DNA from: Candidatus Woesearchaeota archaeon
Lineage (GTDB): Archaea > Nanobdellota > Nanobdellia > Woesearchaeales > GW2011-AR9
Direction of reading: 5' to 3'
Assembly: GCA_016188115.1 (NCBI GenBank)
Contig: JACPIK010000002.1
Coordinates: 274,125 to 338,124 of the forward strand
Length of the DNA: 64,000 nucleotides
The notes beneath the pieces are model-generated. The model was not told the DNA's origin. It ran no database searches and saw only the letters and a list, made by a program, of their open reading frames with translations. Made by a program: the position numbers and the translations under genes. Positions within the stretch are counted from its first letter, which is position 1, and every line of letters begins with the position of its first letter. Below, piece by piece: positions 40,974 through 49,618 of this stretch.

Positions 40974-41612
40974 TTAGTCTCGCTCCATTTTAAATCGTCC
41001 CCACTCTTTGTACCTCTGTTTTCCATTAATCTGAGTTGACCAAGTTGCCCAATCAATAATTGTCCTAAAACTGGCATTCTCATCAATTTTTTCAGGTACG
41101 TGAGGATTAAAGTTTCGCAACACTCCTGCAAATTTATTCCAATAATCACGTAATTGCGCTTCCGTGTTTGCAATATACTCTTCCTTTTGAGATAATGGTG
41201 ATGTCGCCTCTGGCAATGATTCTGGTGAAGGCAAATCGGAATGCAAGCCAAAATGTATCGCTGGCACTGTCTCGCCGGTATGTATTGTATATTTACCTCT
41301 ATATGAGTTTGTTGAAGTATGAAGAGAATTTTCAATTGAACTTACTGCACTAGAAAACTCAGAGCTCCTTGAATCATCAGCTCGCAAATAAAGATATAAT
41401 CGTACACCGTGCGGATACCAGTATAATCCCTGTCGTACGGGTTCAACACCGCCAAGACTCGCAAGATAATTTGGTGTCACAATATGTCCAGAACAAACTT
41501 CTTGAGAATCAACAACAAAATCACAATCCCACAATGCAGCAACAATACCTCTCACTGGTGGTTCGATTTTTCGTAACTCCTTTCTGTATGCTTCTCGCAG
41601 TTCTTGATTCAT
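40974..41612 (-). CDS. Hypothetical protein
   Basis: 212 residues, not recognised. Soluble, no signal peptide. The N-terminal half is mixed alpha/beta with Cys residues in WDCDF and EVCSGH; LYWYPHGVRLYLYLRAD is a strong beta pair. The middle has a Ser/Pro-rich linker, and the last 70 residues are helical and Trp-rich. It lies upstream of L21e in the same direction with 47 nt between; co-transcription is possible. Confidence 0.5.
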   Translation of the reverse strand: MNQELREAYRKELRKIEPPVRGIVAALWDCDFVVDSQEVCSGHIVTPNYLASLGGVEPVRQGLYWYPHGVRLYLYLRADDSRSSEFSSAVSSIENSLHTSTNSYRGKYTIHTGETVPAIHFGLHSDLPSPESLPEATSPLSQKEEYIANTEAQLRDYWNKFAGVLRNFNPHVPEKIDENASFRTIIDWATWSTQINGKQRYKEWGRFKMERD

Positions 41613-41725
41613 CTTTATACTTTGAAGGATATCTAGTTAAAAATATTTTGACTTTTGCTCTTTTGAATTCAACACCATCTTCCCACAAATTTATATAAGT
41701 TAAATTACCTCTTTTTACCTGATAG

Positions 41726-42865
41726 ATGGCACGCATACAAATTTTTGGGTTAATAGTATTATTCCTATCTCTCTTTGCCCATATTTCTATTGCAGCACCA
41801 GTAATCAATTACGAGAACCCCACTCCTTCCCATAACAGTTACACTAACACCAACCAGACATTCCAAATTAACATTTCACTTATCGAATCTGCTCTTGGTC
41901 AACTTATTTATAATTGGAATGCCACACAACCTACTACCTATGAGTATTACAGTCATTCCTTACTTCTCATGCTTAATTTGAATAATCGCAGCACATTAAG
42001 TGAAAACACAACGTATATTCATGACGCGAGTATCCACAATCTCACATCTGTCTCATCAGGCATTATCAATTACACTAACGCTGGACGGTACGCAAGTGCT
42101 CTCGATCTTGACGGTGTTGATGACAAAATCAACATTTCAAATTCAATTAATCTTACAGGACGCAATCTTACTGCATCTTTTTGGATGAAACGCGACACTG
42201 TTAAAAGTTGTGGGGGCATCGTGGGAAAAGGTGATTTCACGACTTCAAAAGGATTTGCCATTTATGAAGGTCAAGGCTGTGGCGGTTCACTAGGTCAATT
42301 AAAATTTCTCATAGGCAATGGGAGTACATTTGATGCTATCTATAGTCGTACTGCCTTAACAAATAATCAATGGTATCATGTCACATTTCGTTTTGATGGA
42401 AATTTCTCGATCTTTATCGATGGGGTTATTGAGAATAACACTGCCACTTCTGTAAGCAGAATAGCTGATGATCCTTCCTCATTCTACCTTGGTGTTACTA
42501 GCTGGAATGGTGCTCAATTTTATGATGGGATTGTTGACGACGTCCGTATTTGGAATCGTAGTCTTACTAATCAAGAGATCTATCAAGAATTTACTTCAAA
42601 TTTTGAACGGTTCAATCAAACACAATGGTATCTTTTCATTAATCAATCAAAGAATGCTACAAATGAACTAACAAATGGGACATATCTCTACACTTTTAAC
42701 GCCTACAACAATCTAAATGCACTCGGCTCACTCGAAACACGAGTGATCCATATTGGTGGTGATCCTGCGCTTGTGCCAGAATGGAATGATATTGCAATAT
42801 TGATGATTATGGTCATCGTCGTGAGTGGATTTTTCTATCAGAAAAAACAGGAGAATGCAAAATAA
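41726..42865 (+). CDS. Surface-anchored LamG-domain protein
   Basis: 379 residues. A signal peptide covers about 1-23. Residues about 100-285 form a LamG/concanavalin-like sandwich (YASALDLDGVDDKINISNS, LTASFWMKRD, WYHVTFRFDGNFSIFIDGV, IVDDVRIWNRSLTNQEIYQ), which usually binds glycans. Many Asn-x-Ser/Thr sites occur. A single C-terminal span (about 353-374) with basic tail anchors it in the membrane. It is a likely cell-surface contact protein. A hairpin-rich element begins 6 nt after the stop. Confidence 0.83.
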   Translation: MARIQIFGLIVLFLSLFAHISIAAPVINYENPTPSHNSYTNTNQTFQINISLIESALGQLIYNWNATQPTTYEYYSHSLLLMLNLNNRSTLSENTTYIHDASIHNLTSVSSGIINYTNAGRYASALDLDGVDDKINISNSINLTGRNLTASFWMKRDTVKSCGGIVGKGDFTTSKGFAIYEGQGCGGSLGQLKFLIGNGSTFDAIYSRTALTNNQWYHVTFRFDGNFSIFIDGVIENNTATSVSRIADDPSSFYLGVTSWNGAQFYDGIVDDVRIWNRSLTNQEIYQEFTSNFERFNQTQWYLFINQSKNATNELTNGTYLYTFNAYNNLNALGSLETRVIHIGGDPALVPEWNDIAILMIMVIVVSGFFYQKKQENAK

Positions 42866-42871
42866 TCATTT

Positions 42872-43085
42872 ATAGTCATCCACGTAGATCTTCCGTGTAA
42901 GAAGATCGCCGCAGCTGACTATTAGTACACGAAAAGAAGAAACAAGAAAACAGGAAACTACCTGTTTTCTGGTCAGAAATGTGATAATTTTTCACATTTC
43001 TTGAACTACTTCTTTTCGGTACAGAAAATCGATGGTATCGATTTTCATGTAAACCAAATGGGTCGATACGACCTAGTTGGTTTAC
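42872..43085 (+). ncRNA. Hairpin-array element in 3' flank of LamG gene
   Basis: 214 bases hold consecutive long helices: ATAGTCA (42872-42878) with TGACTAT (42916-42922), enclosing GATCTTC/GAAGATC (42887-42907); GTAC-A-CGAAAAGAAG (42925-42939) with CTTCTTTTCGGTAC (43009-43022), enclosing AGAAAACAGG/CCTGTTTTCT and AGAAATGTGA/TCACATTTCT; GAAAATCGAT/ATCGATTTTC (43024-43046); and GTAAACCAA/TTGGTTTAC (43049-43085) with an inner GGTCG/CGACC. No ORF is supported here. The strand is assumed from the upstream gene. Function is unknown. Confidence 0.55.
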
Positions 43086-43090
43086 TATAA

Positions 43091-43666
43091 TCAGGATTTC
43101 TTCGGCTCCATCATAATGCTCTCCAGACCTAAATCCCGTGCAGCATTCCTGCATTTTTCAACATCTGCCATCGTTTCAGCAATAACCACACGTGCTGCTC
43201 GTTGCGCATCTGGTAAATAATCTCTAATCATCTTTCTCCATGTGCCTCTCAGAAATCTACTGTGATTTTTAAGAGAAACAGTTCTTCCTCGATCATCTTC
43301 TTGATTATCCTGCTTAATATACAATAACCACTGCATTTCTCCGGGTTCAAAATACTGTTCAACTTCTTTATGGGTGGGGTATCTTTCTGCTTTTTGCATA
43401 TCTGCTTCCCATAAACCAACTAAAACATACTGCTCAGATCTTAAATTAGAGAAACAATTTCCCCCAGCATCAGCAAAACTAGCAGAGCAAATAAAATTTC
43501 CTACTAATGGACTTCGAAACTTAACTCGAGCAAGAATTTCGCTTCCTACATATCGTTGAGCATTGTATACTGGTATCGCTTCCCCATCTACATTCATCAC
43601 TGGAAGTCGGTTATGTCGATGATACAATTCTGCTTTCACTACTATCCCGCCTAAGCTTGAAGTCAT
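43091..43666 (-). CDS. Hypothetical protein
   Basis: 191 residues, not recognised. Soluble, beta-rich N-terminal two thirds and a basic helical C-terminus (RAARVVIAETMADVEKC). Cys residues occur at FICSASF, GNCFSNL and EKCRNAA. The start ATG gives a normal soluble N-terminus. The gene is convergent with the LamG gene, the hairpin array lying between their ends. Confidence 0.5.
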   Translation of the reverse strand: MTSSLGGIVVKAELYHRHNRLPVMNVDGEAIPVYNAQRYVGSEILARVKFRSPLVGNFICSASFADAGGNCFSNLRSEQYVLVGLWEADMQKAERYPTHKEVEQYFEPGEMQWLLYIKQDNQEDDRGRTVSLKNHSRFLRGTWRKMIRDYLPDAQRAARVVIAETMADVEKCRNAARDLGLESIMMEPKKS

Positions 43667-43768
43667 GTGGGGTATTTTTTGTTATTTTAATAAATAGATT
43701 TTGCTGAATTCTCGCGAGCATCTAAATTCTCCCAAACATTCTTAAAATCACTCTTCTCCAACCACTCC

Positions 43769-45445
43769 ATGCATCCATTTTACGAAGAGCTTCTCAAAAA
43801 CCTCAAAGAGAAAAAGCATACTGAACCAGAACTAAGTAAACTCAAACGAGATCTTTCCCTAAAGCACCGTATGAAACGCATCCCTACAAACATCGAAATT
43901 CTGCTTAACATTTCCGAAGATGAAATCGACAGTGTTAAAGCTCAACTTCTCACTAAACCAGTACGCAGCATCTCCGGTGTTGCGCCATTAGCTATGATGA
44001 CGGCGCCTGCCCCGTGCCCACACGGCAAATGCACCTATTGTCCGGGCGGTCCTGGCAGTTATTTTGGTGATGTGCCTATGTCATATACTGGTAAAGAACC
44101 ATCTACCATGCGGGCTATCCGAAACAATTACGATCCGTATCTTATTGTCTTCAACCGTCTTGAACAATATCTTCTGTTAGGGCACAATTTTGAAAAAGTA
44201 GAAATCATCGTCCAAGGTGGTACATTTCCTGCAATGGAAGCAGAATATCAAGAAGACTTCGTGAAATACACCTACAAAGCACTCAATGACTTTGGTGAAC
44301 TCTTTTTCAATCAAGATCAATTCGACTACAAAAAATTCAAAGAATTCTTTGAACTACCTATGCATTCTCATCTAGACAAAGAACGTACTCAACGTGTTCA
44401 ACAGCGTATCCTTCAACTCAAAGGTACTTGCACTTTACTCCATGAACAGCAACGAAACGAAACTGCAAAAATCCGTTGTGTTGCTATTTGTATTGAAACC
44501 AAACCCGATTGGGGATTTCTCAAACACGGTAATGAAATGCTTAAACTTGGCTGCACCCGTGTCGAATTAGGGATTCAAAGTGTCTATGATGACGTTCTCA
44601 AATCTGTGCATCGAGGTCACACCGCACAAGACACTATCAAATCCATCCAAATTCTCAAAGATCTCGGATTAAAAATTACCGGACACTACATGCCAGGACT
44701 TCCCCTCACCGATAAACAACGTGACATCGATGGCATGAATCAACTCTTCACTGATGAGAACTATCGACCAGACATGCTCAAACTCTATCCCTGCATGGTA
44801 AGTAAAGGTACTGCATTGTACTACCAATTCGAACAGGGAAAATTTACACCCATTAGTGCTGATGAAGCAGCGCAGCGAATTGTTGAATTTAAGAAAATCG
44901 TTCCTGAATACTGTCGTATCATGCGTATCCAACGTGACGTACCAACTAAACAATGGGCTGCCGGGGTGGAGATGACCAACTTTCGTCAATTTCTCTTTGA
45001 AAATTATCCTGTCAAATGCCGATGCATTCGCTGTCGAGAACCTATGGGTCGAAAAGTAAATTGGGACGCAGTACTACTCAAAGTGTTAGAATACCCTGCA
45101 TCACAGGGCACTGAATTCTTTATTGCTGCAGAAGATCCTGTCAATGACATTCTCGTTGGCTTTGTACGTCTTCGTTTCCCCGCAGAATTTCTTCGAGAAG
45201 AAATCACTCCTGCCAGCGCACTTATTCGCGAATTACATGTGTATGGAACTGCCACTGCTCTCGCTGATGATGGACCGGTGCAACATCGTGGCTGGGGACA
45301 AAAACTCATGCAAAAAGCCGAAGAGATAGCTCGTAACCATGGAAAAAATAAAATCGTTGTCATCTCTGGTGTTGGAGTACGTGAATATTACAAGAATAAA
45401 TTAGGATATCATAAAGAAGGGCCGTACATGGTAAAGATGTTGTAA
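43769..45445 (+). CDS. elp3: Elp3 tRNA uridine(34) acetyltransferase
   Basis: 558 residues, full length. The radical SAM cluster is C83-x4-C88-x2-C91 (CPHGKCTYCPGGPG), followed by ELGIQSVYDDVLK and GHYMPGLPLTD. A zinc-type Cys set lies near CRCIRCREP, and the C-terminal GNAT acetyltransferase domain (about 440-558) has QHRGWGQKLMQKAEEIA. Elp3 makes carboxymethyl-uridine at the tRNA wobble position from acetyl-CoA. The stop overlaps the FolB start (TAATG). A TATA-like CTTAAAATC about 30 nt upstream fits a leaderless or short-leader mRNA. Confidence 0.95.
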   Translation: MHPFYEELLKNLKEKKHTEPELSKLKRDLSLKHRMKRIPTNIEILLNISEDEIDSVKAQLLTKPVRSISGVAPLAMMTAPAPCPHGKCTYCPGGPGSYFGDVPMSYTGKEPSTMRAIRNNYDPYLIVFNRLEQYLLLGHNFEKVEIIVQGGTFPAMEAEYQEDFVKYTYKALNDFGELFFNQDQFDYKKFKEFFELPMHSHLDKERTQRVQQRILQLKGTCTLLHEQQRNETAKIRCVAICIETKPDWGFLKHGNEMLKLGCTRVELGIQSVYDDVLKSVHRGHTAQDTIKSIQILKDLGLKITGHYMPGLPLTDKQRDIDGMNQLFTDENYRPDMLKLYPCMVSKGTALYYQFEQGKFTPISADEAAQRIVEFKKIVPEYCRIMRIQRDVPTKQWAAGVEMTNFRQFLFENYPVKCRCIRCREPMGRKVNWDAVLLKVLEYPASQGTEFFIAAEDPVNDILVGFVRLRFPAEFLREEITPASALIRELHVYGTATALADDGPVQHRGWGQKLMQKAEEIARNHGKNKIVVISGVGVREYYKNKLGYHKEGPYMVKML

Positions 45446-45819
45446 TGGTGTATGATAAAATAATCATTCACAACGCGTTATTTCAAGTCAACCTTGGTGT
45501 AGCTGATAAAGAAAGAGCAATCAAACAAGAAATTATTCTCGATCTTGAATTAACTACTAACCTCAAAAAAGCGGCAAATACTGATAATGTACACGATACC
45601 ATTAACTATGATGAGATTCATGCTCTGCTTGAAGAATATATGAAAAAACATCAACATAAATTAATTGAAACCTTCGCAGAAAAGATTGCGCAACTTCTTC
45701 TCAAGCAATACCCTCTCATCCAAATTCGAGTCATTTTCAAAAAACCAATGGCTTTAGCACAGAAACAAGTCCTCTATTGTGCAGTAGATATAACACGCAC
45801 AATGGTTGACTACTCGTGA
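45445..45819 (+). CDS. folB: Dihydroneopterin aldolase-like FolB
   Basis: 124 residues, the usual size. Blocks are IIIHNALFQVNLGVADKER at the start (strand and turn of FolB), DTINYDEIHALLEEY, and LIETFAEKIAQLLL with the catalytic-region Glu/Thr, then a C-terminal VIFKKPMAL strand. FolB cleaves dihydroneopterin to 6-hydroxymethyl-dihydropterin; the family also includes epimerases. It is coupled to Elp3 (TAATG) and precedes FolK, giving two consecutive pterin steps. Confidence 0.85.
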   Translation: MVYDKIIIHNALFQVNLGVADKERAIKQEIILDLELTTNLKKAANTDNVHDTINYDEIHALLEEYMKKHQHKLIETFAEKIAQLLLKQYPLIQIRVIFKKPMALAQKQVLYCAVDITRTMVDYS

Positions 45820-45836
45820 CATCATTAAGAGATTTT

Positions 45837-46313
45837 ATGTCTGGAATTTTTATTAGTCTTGGATCAAATCTTGGTGAGAGAAAAGAAAATCTTGCGCAAG
45901 CCATAACACTTCTCAAACTCAAATGCACTGTTCTCAAAACGTCTTCAATTTATGAAACAAAACCGATGTATAACCTCGATCAACCTCCCTTCCTGAATCA
46001 AGTTATTGAAATTGAAACTTCATTATTACCTCATGAATTATTATATCACTGTCTTGAAATTGAAACCAACATGGGCAGAGTGCGAACCATCAAAAATGAA
46101 CCTAGAATTATCGATCTAGATGTACTTCTCTACAAAGATGTTATTATCAATACCACTAATCTCATTCTTCCTCACCCTCTCATTCAGGATCGAGCATTCG
46201 TCTTAGCCCCTCTTTGTGATATCGCCCCTCTTAAAATCCATCCTGTCTTAAACAAAAGAATGGTGGAGCTATTAGAAAAAGTCAACCCCAAAGACCAAAT
46301 AGAAAAGATGTGA
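45837..46313 (+). CDS. folK: HPPK-like FolK
   Basis: 158 residues. Start motif FISLGSNLGERKENL, then SSIYETKPM, FLNQVIEIET, and EPRIIDLDVLLY with the Asp-x-Asp that binds Mg2+, then LPHPLIQDRAFVLAPL. These are the HPPK signatures. The enzyme transfers diphosphate from ATP to 6-hydroxymethyl-dihydropterin. ATG 45837 gives the normal N-terminus; the GTG at 45816 overlaps the FolB stop but adds seven atypical residues. No dihydropteroate synthase gene is in the window. Confidence 0.87.
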   Translation: MSGIFISLGSNLGERKENLAQAITLLKLKCTVLKTSSIYETKPMYNLDQPPFLNQVIEIETSLLPHELLYHCLEIETNMGRVRTIKNEPRIIDLDVLLYKDVIINTTNLILPHPLIQDRAFVLAPLCDIAPLKIHPVLNKRMVELLEKVNPKDQIEKM

Positions 46314-46380
46314 AAAATAGAAAAAGTATAGTCTGTGCATCAGCAAATTTAATTCTTAAGTATAATCTGTTCTCATAATC

Positions 46381-46390
46381 TTTATATAAT
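46381..46390 (+). promoter_or_regulatory. TATA box before 46411 gene
   Basis: TTTATATAAT is centred 25 nt before ATG 46411, giving a leaderless transcript. Confidence 0.55.
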
Positions 46391-46410
46391 CTCACTTTTC
46401 ATTTTGGAAT

Positions 46411-47775
46411 ATGGACTTAGCCTCTCAATTAGTGTATGATTTTGGTCAACGACGCGCAGATTTAATCCCTGTGCTTGAGATTGTAGCAGGAGGATTAGGA
46501 CCATACAAAGATCCAAGAGTTATCTTTGACTGCGCCAGTTCGCATAATCATTTACCCAAAACCTATACTAATGCTGATATTGATCGTGCTCGTTCTAGAT
46601 TAATTTCATTACGAGATGAAAAAGATACTTCTGCAAGTGCAGCATTGACTCTTGAGGTGCAGGATCTTCAGAGAGCAGTATGGGAAAGATATCATCCACT
46701 CGAAAGAATTGCAGAATTACAAGAAATGTCTGCTAGAATAACTGATGATGCTTTACGTCTTACTCGTGTAGATGAAGCGCGAAGTTTAGAACTTTTCGCA
46801 AAGGTGTATGGGGCAAAATTAGGTATACCTAATATCACTTCACCTTCATACCAAGAATGTGTTTTAGGTGTTACTGGTCTTTCACAAGATCCTACTCCTA
46901 GTATTACTGAAATGGATCAGATGCGAGATAGAATAGAAGCGCGGCTTAATAATTTAGGATATCATTCTGGTACGTTCTCTCAAAAAGTAGCTGCATTTAG
47001 AAATCAAATCGAACCACTTAACGGTGCGCAAGCATATTTAACAAAGTATCGTGAAGTAGCAGCAGCATTAATTGAACATATTAAAAATATCGATCCTCAT
47101 TTCCCCAGAGAGGCAGATGTCAAAATCGTTACTCCTGAAGCTGCTAATGAAGGGACGGGTGGATCATTTGATTACGGACGCGGTAACGGAGCATTTCAGG
47201 CAGAATCTTTTATTGTACCTCACGAACACGGTACTCTTGTTGATCTTCTTATAACCACTGCACATGAAATAGGTGGTCATTTTCGGCTCATGGTATTATG
47301 GAATCAATATGCCAATAGGACAAACGATCATTTAGGACATATTGGTGCAATGCGCACGAATCAGACTTGCACTCAAGAGGGTATGGCAGATCAAGGCATT
47401 TCGTTTTATCGTGAATTTGCATCAGAATTTGTAGATTCGCGGCTTATTGATATTGAGCTAGATCTCTATCTTCTAAATCGAGCTACGTTAGGTTACCAGA
47501 TTGCGAAACATTTTTCTTCACAGCCTCAAACTCAAGAGGAAATAATCACGCAAGGAATTGAATATGGTATGCTCATAGATGCAATAACCAATCGATCTAG
47601 AGGGATAGTCTCTGGTAGACGGGATGAATCGTTAAAACTCTATGGTGGACCAGCGTATCACCCTGGTCTTCAACGGGTTTCAAAATTAGCAGCTCGTCAT
47701 GGAGCAGATAAAGTGTGGCAAGCAGCTCGGCAACCACTTAGCCTTGGCGCATTAGAACACATTCTCAATCATTAA
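46411..47775 (+). CDS. HExxxH zinc-protease-like protein (DUF1704-like)
   Basis: 454 residues. TTAHEIGGHFRLMV has H285-E286-x3-H290, the rare HExxxH zinc site of the DUF1704 family, and TQEGMADQG about 35 residues later matches that family's EEGLA-type block with the third Glu ligand. An N-terminal helical region (residues 1-200) precedes the zincin core. DUF1704 includes eukaryotic tubulin carboxypeptidases (MATCAP) and uncharacterised bacterial proteins. Substrate here is unknown and assignment rests on the motif pair. Leaderless-type promoter; single gene. Confidence 0.6.
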   Translation: MDLASQLVYDFGQRRADLIPVLEIVAGGLGPYKDPRVIFDCASSHNHLPKTYTNADIDRARSRLISLRDEKDTSASAALTLEVQDLQRAVWERYHPLERIAELQEMSARITDDALRLTRVDEARSLELFAKVYGAKLGIPNITSPSYQECVLGVTGLSQDPTPSITEMDQMRDRIEARLNNLGYHSGTFSQKVAAFRNQIEPLNGAQAYLTKYREVAAALIEHIKNIDPHFPREADVKIVTPEAANEGTGGSFDYGRGNGAFQAESFIVPHEHGTLVDLLITTAHEIGGHFRLMVLWNQYANRTNDHLGHIGAMRTNQTCTQEGMADQGISFYREFASEFVDSRLIDIELDLYLLNRATLGYQIAKHFSSQPQTQEEIITQGIEYGMLIDAITNRSRGIVSGRRDESLKLYGGPAYHPGLQRVSKLAARHGADKVWQAARQPLSLGALEHILNH

Positions 47776-47837
47776 TTCTTATTTTTCTTTTCAACTTTCT
47801 TGTCAATTTTTTTTCACAAATAACTCTATTACCATCA

Positions 47838-47847
47838 TATTTATATC
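47838..47847 (+). promoter_or_regulatory. TATA box before nitroreductase gene
   Basis: TATTTATATC is centred 27 nt before ATG 47870, with no ribosome binding site, a leaderless pattern. Confidence 0.55.
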
Positions 47848-47869
47848 TATCAATTAAAAATATCTCCTC

Positions 47870-48451
47870 ATGGAATTCAAAGACATTGTTCATAAACGCT
47901 ATGCTACCAAAACATTTGATGGTAAACAACTCCCACTAGATAAAGTTCAACAGCTTCTCGAGATGATTCGCTACGCGCCATCATCTTTTAACATCCAACC
48001 CTGGAAAATTAAAGTCATAACTGATCAAGCAACGAAAGAGAAACTTCTTCCTGTATCTTGGAACCAACCCCAAATTACTTCCTGTTCACATTTGTTAATA
48101 TTCTGTGCTGATACAAACATCATAGATAACATTCACAAACTTGAAAAAGCACTAGGTCCACAAGCACAAGGCTATATTGACATGATGAAAGGTTTTGCTA
48201 ACAACTTAACTCCCGAGCAAAAACTCTCTTGGGCACAACGCCAAGTCTATCTTGCATTAGCTAATGCTTTGAATGGTGCCACCTCATTAGGATTTGACTC
48301 TTGCCCGATGGAAGGATTTAGTGCCGCGGATTACAGCAAAATTCTTAATTTACCTGCACATTTAGTACCCACCGTGGTGTGTCCCATTGGCTTTGCAGCC
48401 GACGTTGCAAGACCAAAAATGCGTTTTTCAAAAGAAGAAGTATTCTTTTAG
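47870..48451 (+). CDS. Nitroreductase-family flavoprotein
   Basis: 193 residues. Family blocks are KRYATKTFDGKQLP (FMN phosphate region), IRYAPSSFNIQPWKIKVI (the SSxNxQPW motif), ANALNGATSLGFDSCPMEGF, and CPIGFAAD near the end. NfsB-type enzymes bind FMN as dimers and use NAD(P)H to reduce nitroaromatics, quinones or flavins. The physiological substrate is unknown. The structured RNA element B starts 40 nt after its stop. Confidence 0.9.
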   Translation: MEFKDIVHKRYATKTFDGKQLPLDKVQQLLEMIRYAPSSFNIQPWKIKVITDQATKEKLLPVSWNQPQITSCSHLLIFCADTNIIDNIHKLEKALGPQAQGYIDMMKGFANNLTPEQKLSWAQRQVYLALANALNGATSLGFDSCPMEGFSAADYSKILNLPAHLVPTVVCPIGFAADVARPKMRFSKEEVFF

Positions 48452-48490
48452 AAAATTTATCTTATTTTTCATCTTATTTTTTCAATTTTA

Positions 48491-48775
48491 ATCTGCTAAT
48501 TCCACTTGTGTATTCACAAGTGGTTTACTGCAATTCTAACATTGCTTGGAATTAGCAGGGTCGGAAATTCGACCCGAGCGAAGCATGAAATACAATTATG
48601 GTTGTATTTCAGCTCAGAAAAGAGAAGAAAACAATCTCATTTCTGCACCGAAATCAAGTAGTTTCTTGATTTCTTGTGCCGTCCGGTCCGCTGAGAAACG
48701 CATGGCGTTTCTAGCGTGCCAGAAATCGTAGATTTCTGTGCATATTGACCGGCGGTGGTCGAATTTCTTTGACTC
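48491..48775 (+). ncRNA. Structured RNA element, copy B (expanded)
   Basis: Shares the plan of copy A at 4161. P1 is CTGCTAATT (48493-48501) with AATTAGCAG (48550-48558). P2 is CCACTTGTG/CACAAGTGG (48502-48523) on TATT, P3 is GGGTCG/CGACCC (48558-48575), then GAGCGAAGCATG. P5 is CCGGTC (48683-48688) with GACCGG (48747-48752). Extra hairpins are inserted: GAAATACAA/TTGTATTTC (48587-48610), CAGAAA/TTTCTG (48615-48645), GCACCGAAATCAAG/CTTGATTTC..GTGC (48645-48679), and inside P5 AGAAACGC/GCGTTTCT (48694-48712) and CAGAAATC/GATTTCTG (48720-48738). It fills most of the 416-bp gap; no ORF is supported there. Function unknown. Confidence 0.62.
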
Positions 48776-48867
48776 TTATTTTACACAATATTTTACAAGA
48801 TCAGATTCCCCCCTATTAGGATACAAGGATTGATATGGTTTCTAACTTCTAACTAGTTGTGATACAC

Positions 48868-49509
48868 ATGCCACAACAAACAATTGATACTATTTTAGAA
48901 AACCCTCTTTTAGATGGATCTGATCCTTCCATGATTTTAATCGATCCAGTTCTAAATCCATTTACATGGGAGGCAACCTCCTATGGAATTGATCCTGTCC
49001 GTCTCGTATTTGATAGTTTTTATAGCCAGCTCGAAACCGAAAATGCAACAGCAGATACGCTGGTTGGTGCGGTTCGACAACTTTATTTACACGCGCCCCA
49101 ACTATTACATAATACTCGTGCTGGGGTAGAAGCCATTGGACAAGTTGTAGAATATTTACAACCAATCATACGTGCGGTGCGTCATCAAGCTGTTGATAAA
49201 GTAGTTGCAAGCACCTACTTTAATGAGTTGGCAGTACAGCTGCAATTTGAAGCAAGAGAAACAGTTCTCAAAACAGACGTGGCATTAGAAGCATTAAGTA
49301 TTCTTGGAACATATATTCAAAATCCGGTCTCACAACGAGAAATTTACAATGTAATGATGGATAGATTAGATTTTGTAGCACCTGTCCCATTCGAATCCAT
49401 TACACTAAAACCTACTGGGAGCAGTGAAATCTTTCCTACGCCATCTATGAATACATCGTATCTACAAGCCGCCAGACAGCACCCAGTCGTATATGGTCAT
49501 GTTGCATAG
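48868..49509 (+). CDS. Hypothetical helical protein
   Basis: 213 residues, not recognised. Helical over residues about 45-175, with a disordered end. No signal or membrane span. ATG 48868 is preferred over GTG 48859; neither has a strong ribosome binding site. The nearest upstream feature is the structured RNA element B. The gene is followed by 109 bp with T-runs, then DphB. Confidence 0.5.
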   Translation: MPQQTIDTILENPLLDGSDPSMILIDPVLNPFTWEATSYGIDPVRLVFDSFYSQLETENATADTLVGAVRQLYLHAPQLLHNTRAGVEAIGQVVEYLQPIIRAVRHQAVDKVVASTYFNELAVQLQFEARETVLKTDVALEALSILGTYIQNPVSQREIYNVMMDRLDFVAPVPFESITLKPTGSSEIFPTPSMNTSYLQAARQHPVVYGHVA

Positions 49510-49618
49510 ATAATATTTTTTTTTATCTGCTAATTATTATTACTAATTGTCATTAAACTTAAATTCAACTTAAACAATCTAAAGTCTTTTATAGAACGCG
49601 CCCAAATTGATCTTACAC

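Noticed and set aside
42872-43085. Integron attC-like or transposon-end interpretation of the hairpin array
   Set aside because: No attC R-box consensus, integrase or transposase is present, and there are more helices than an attC site needs.
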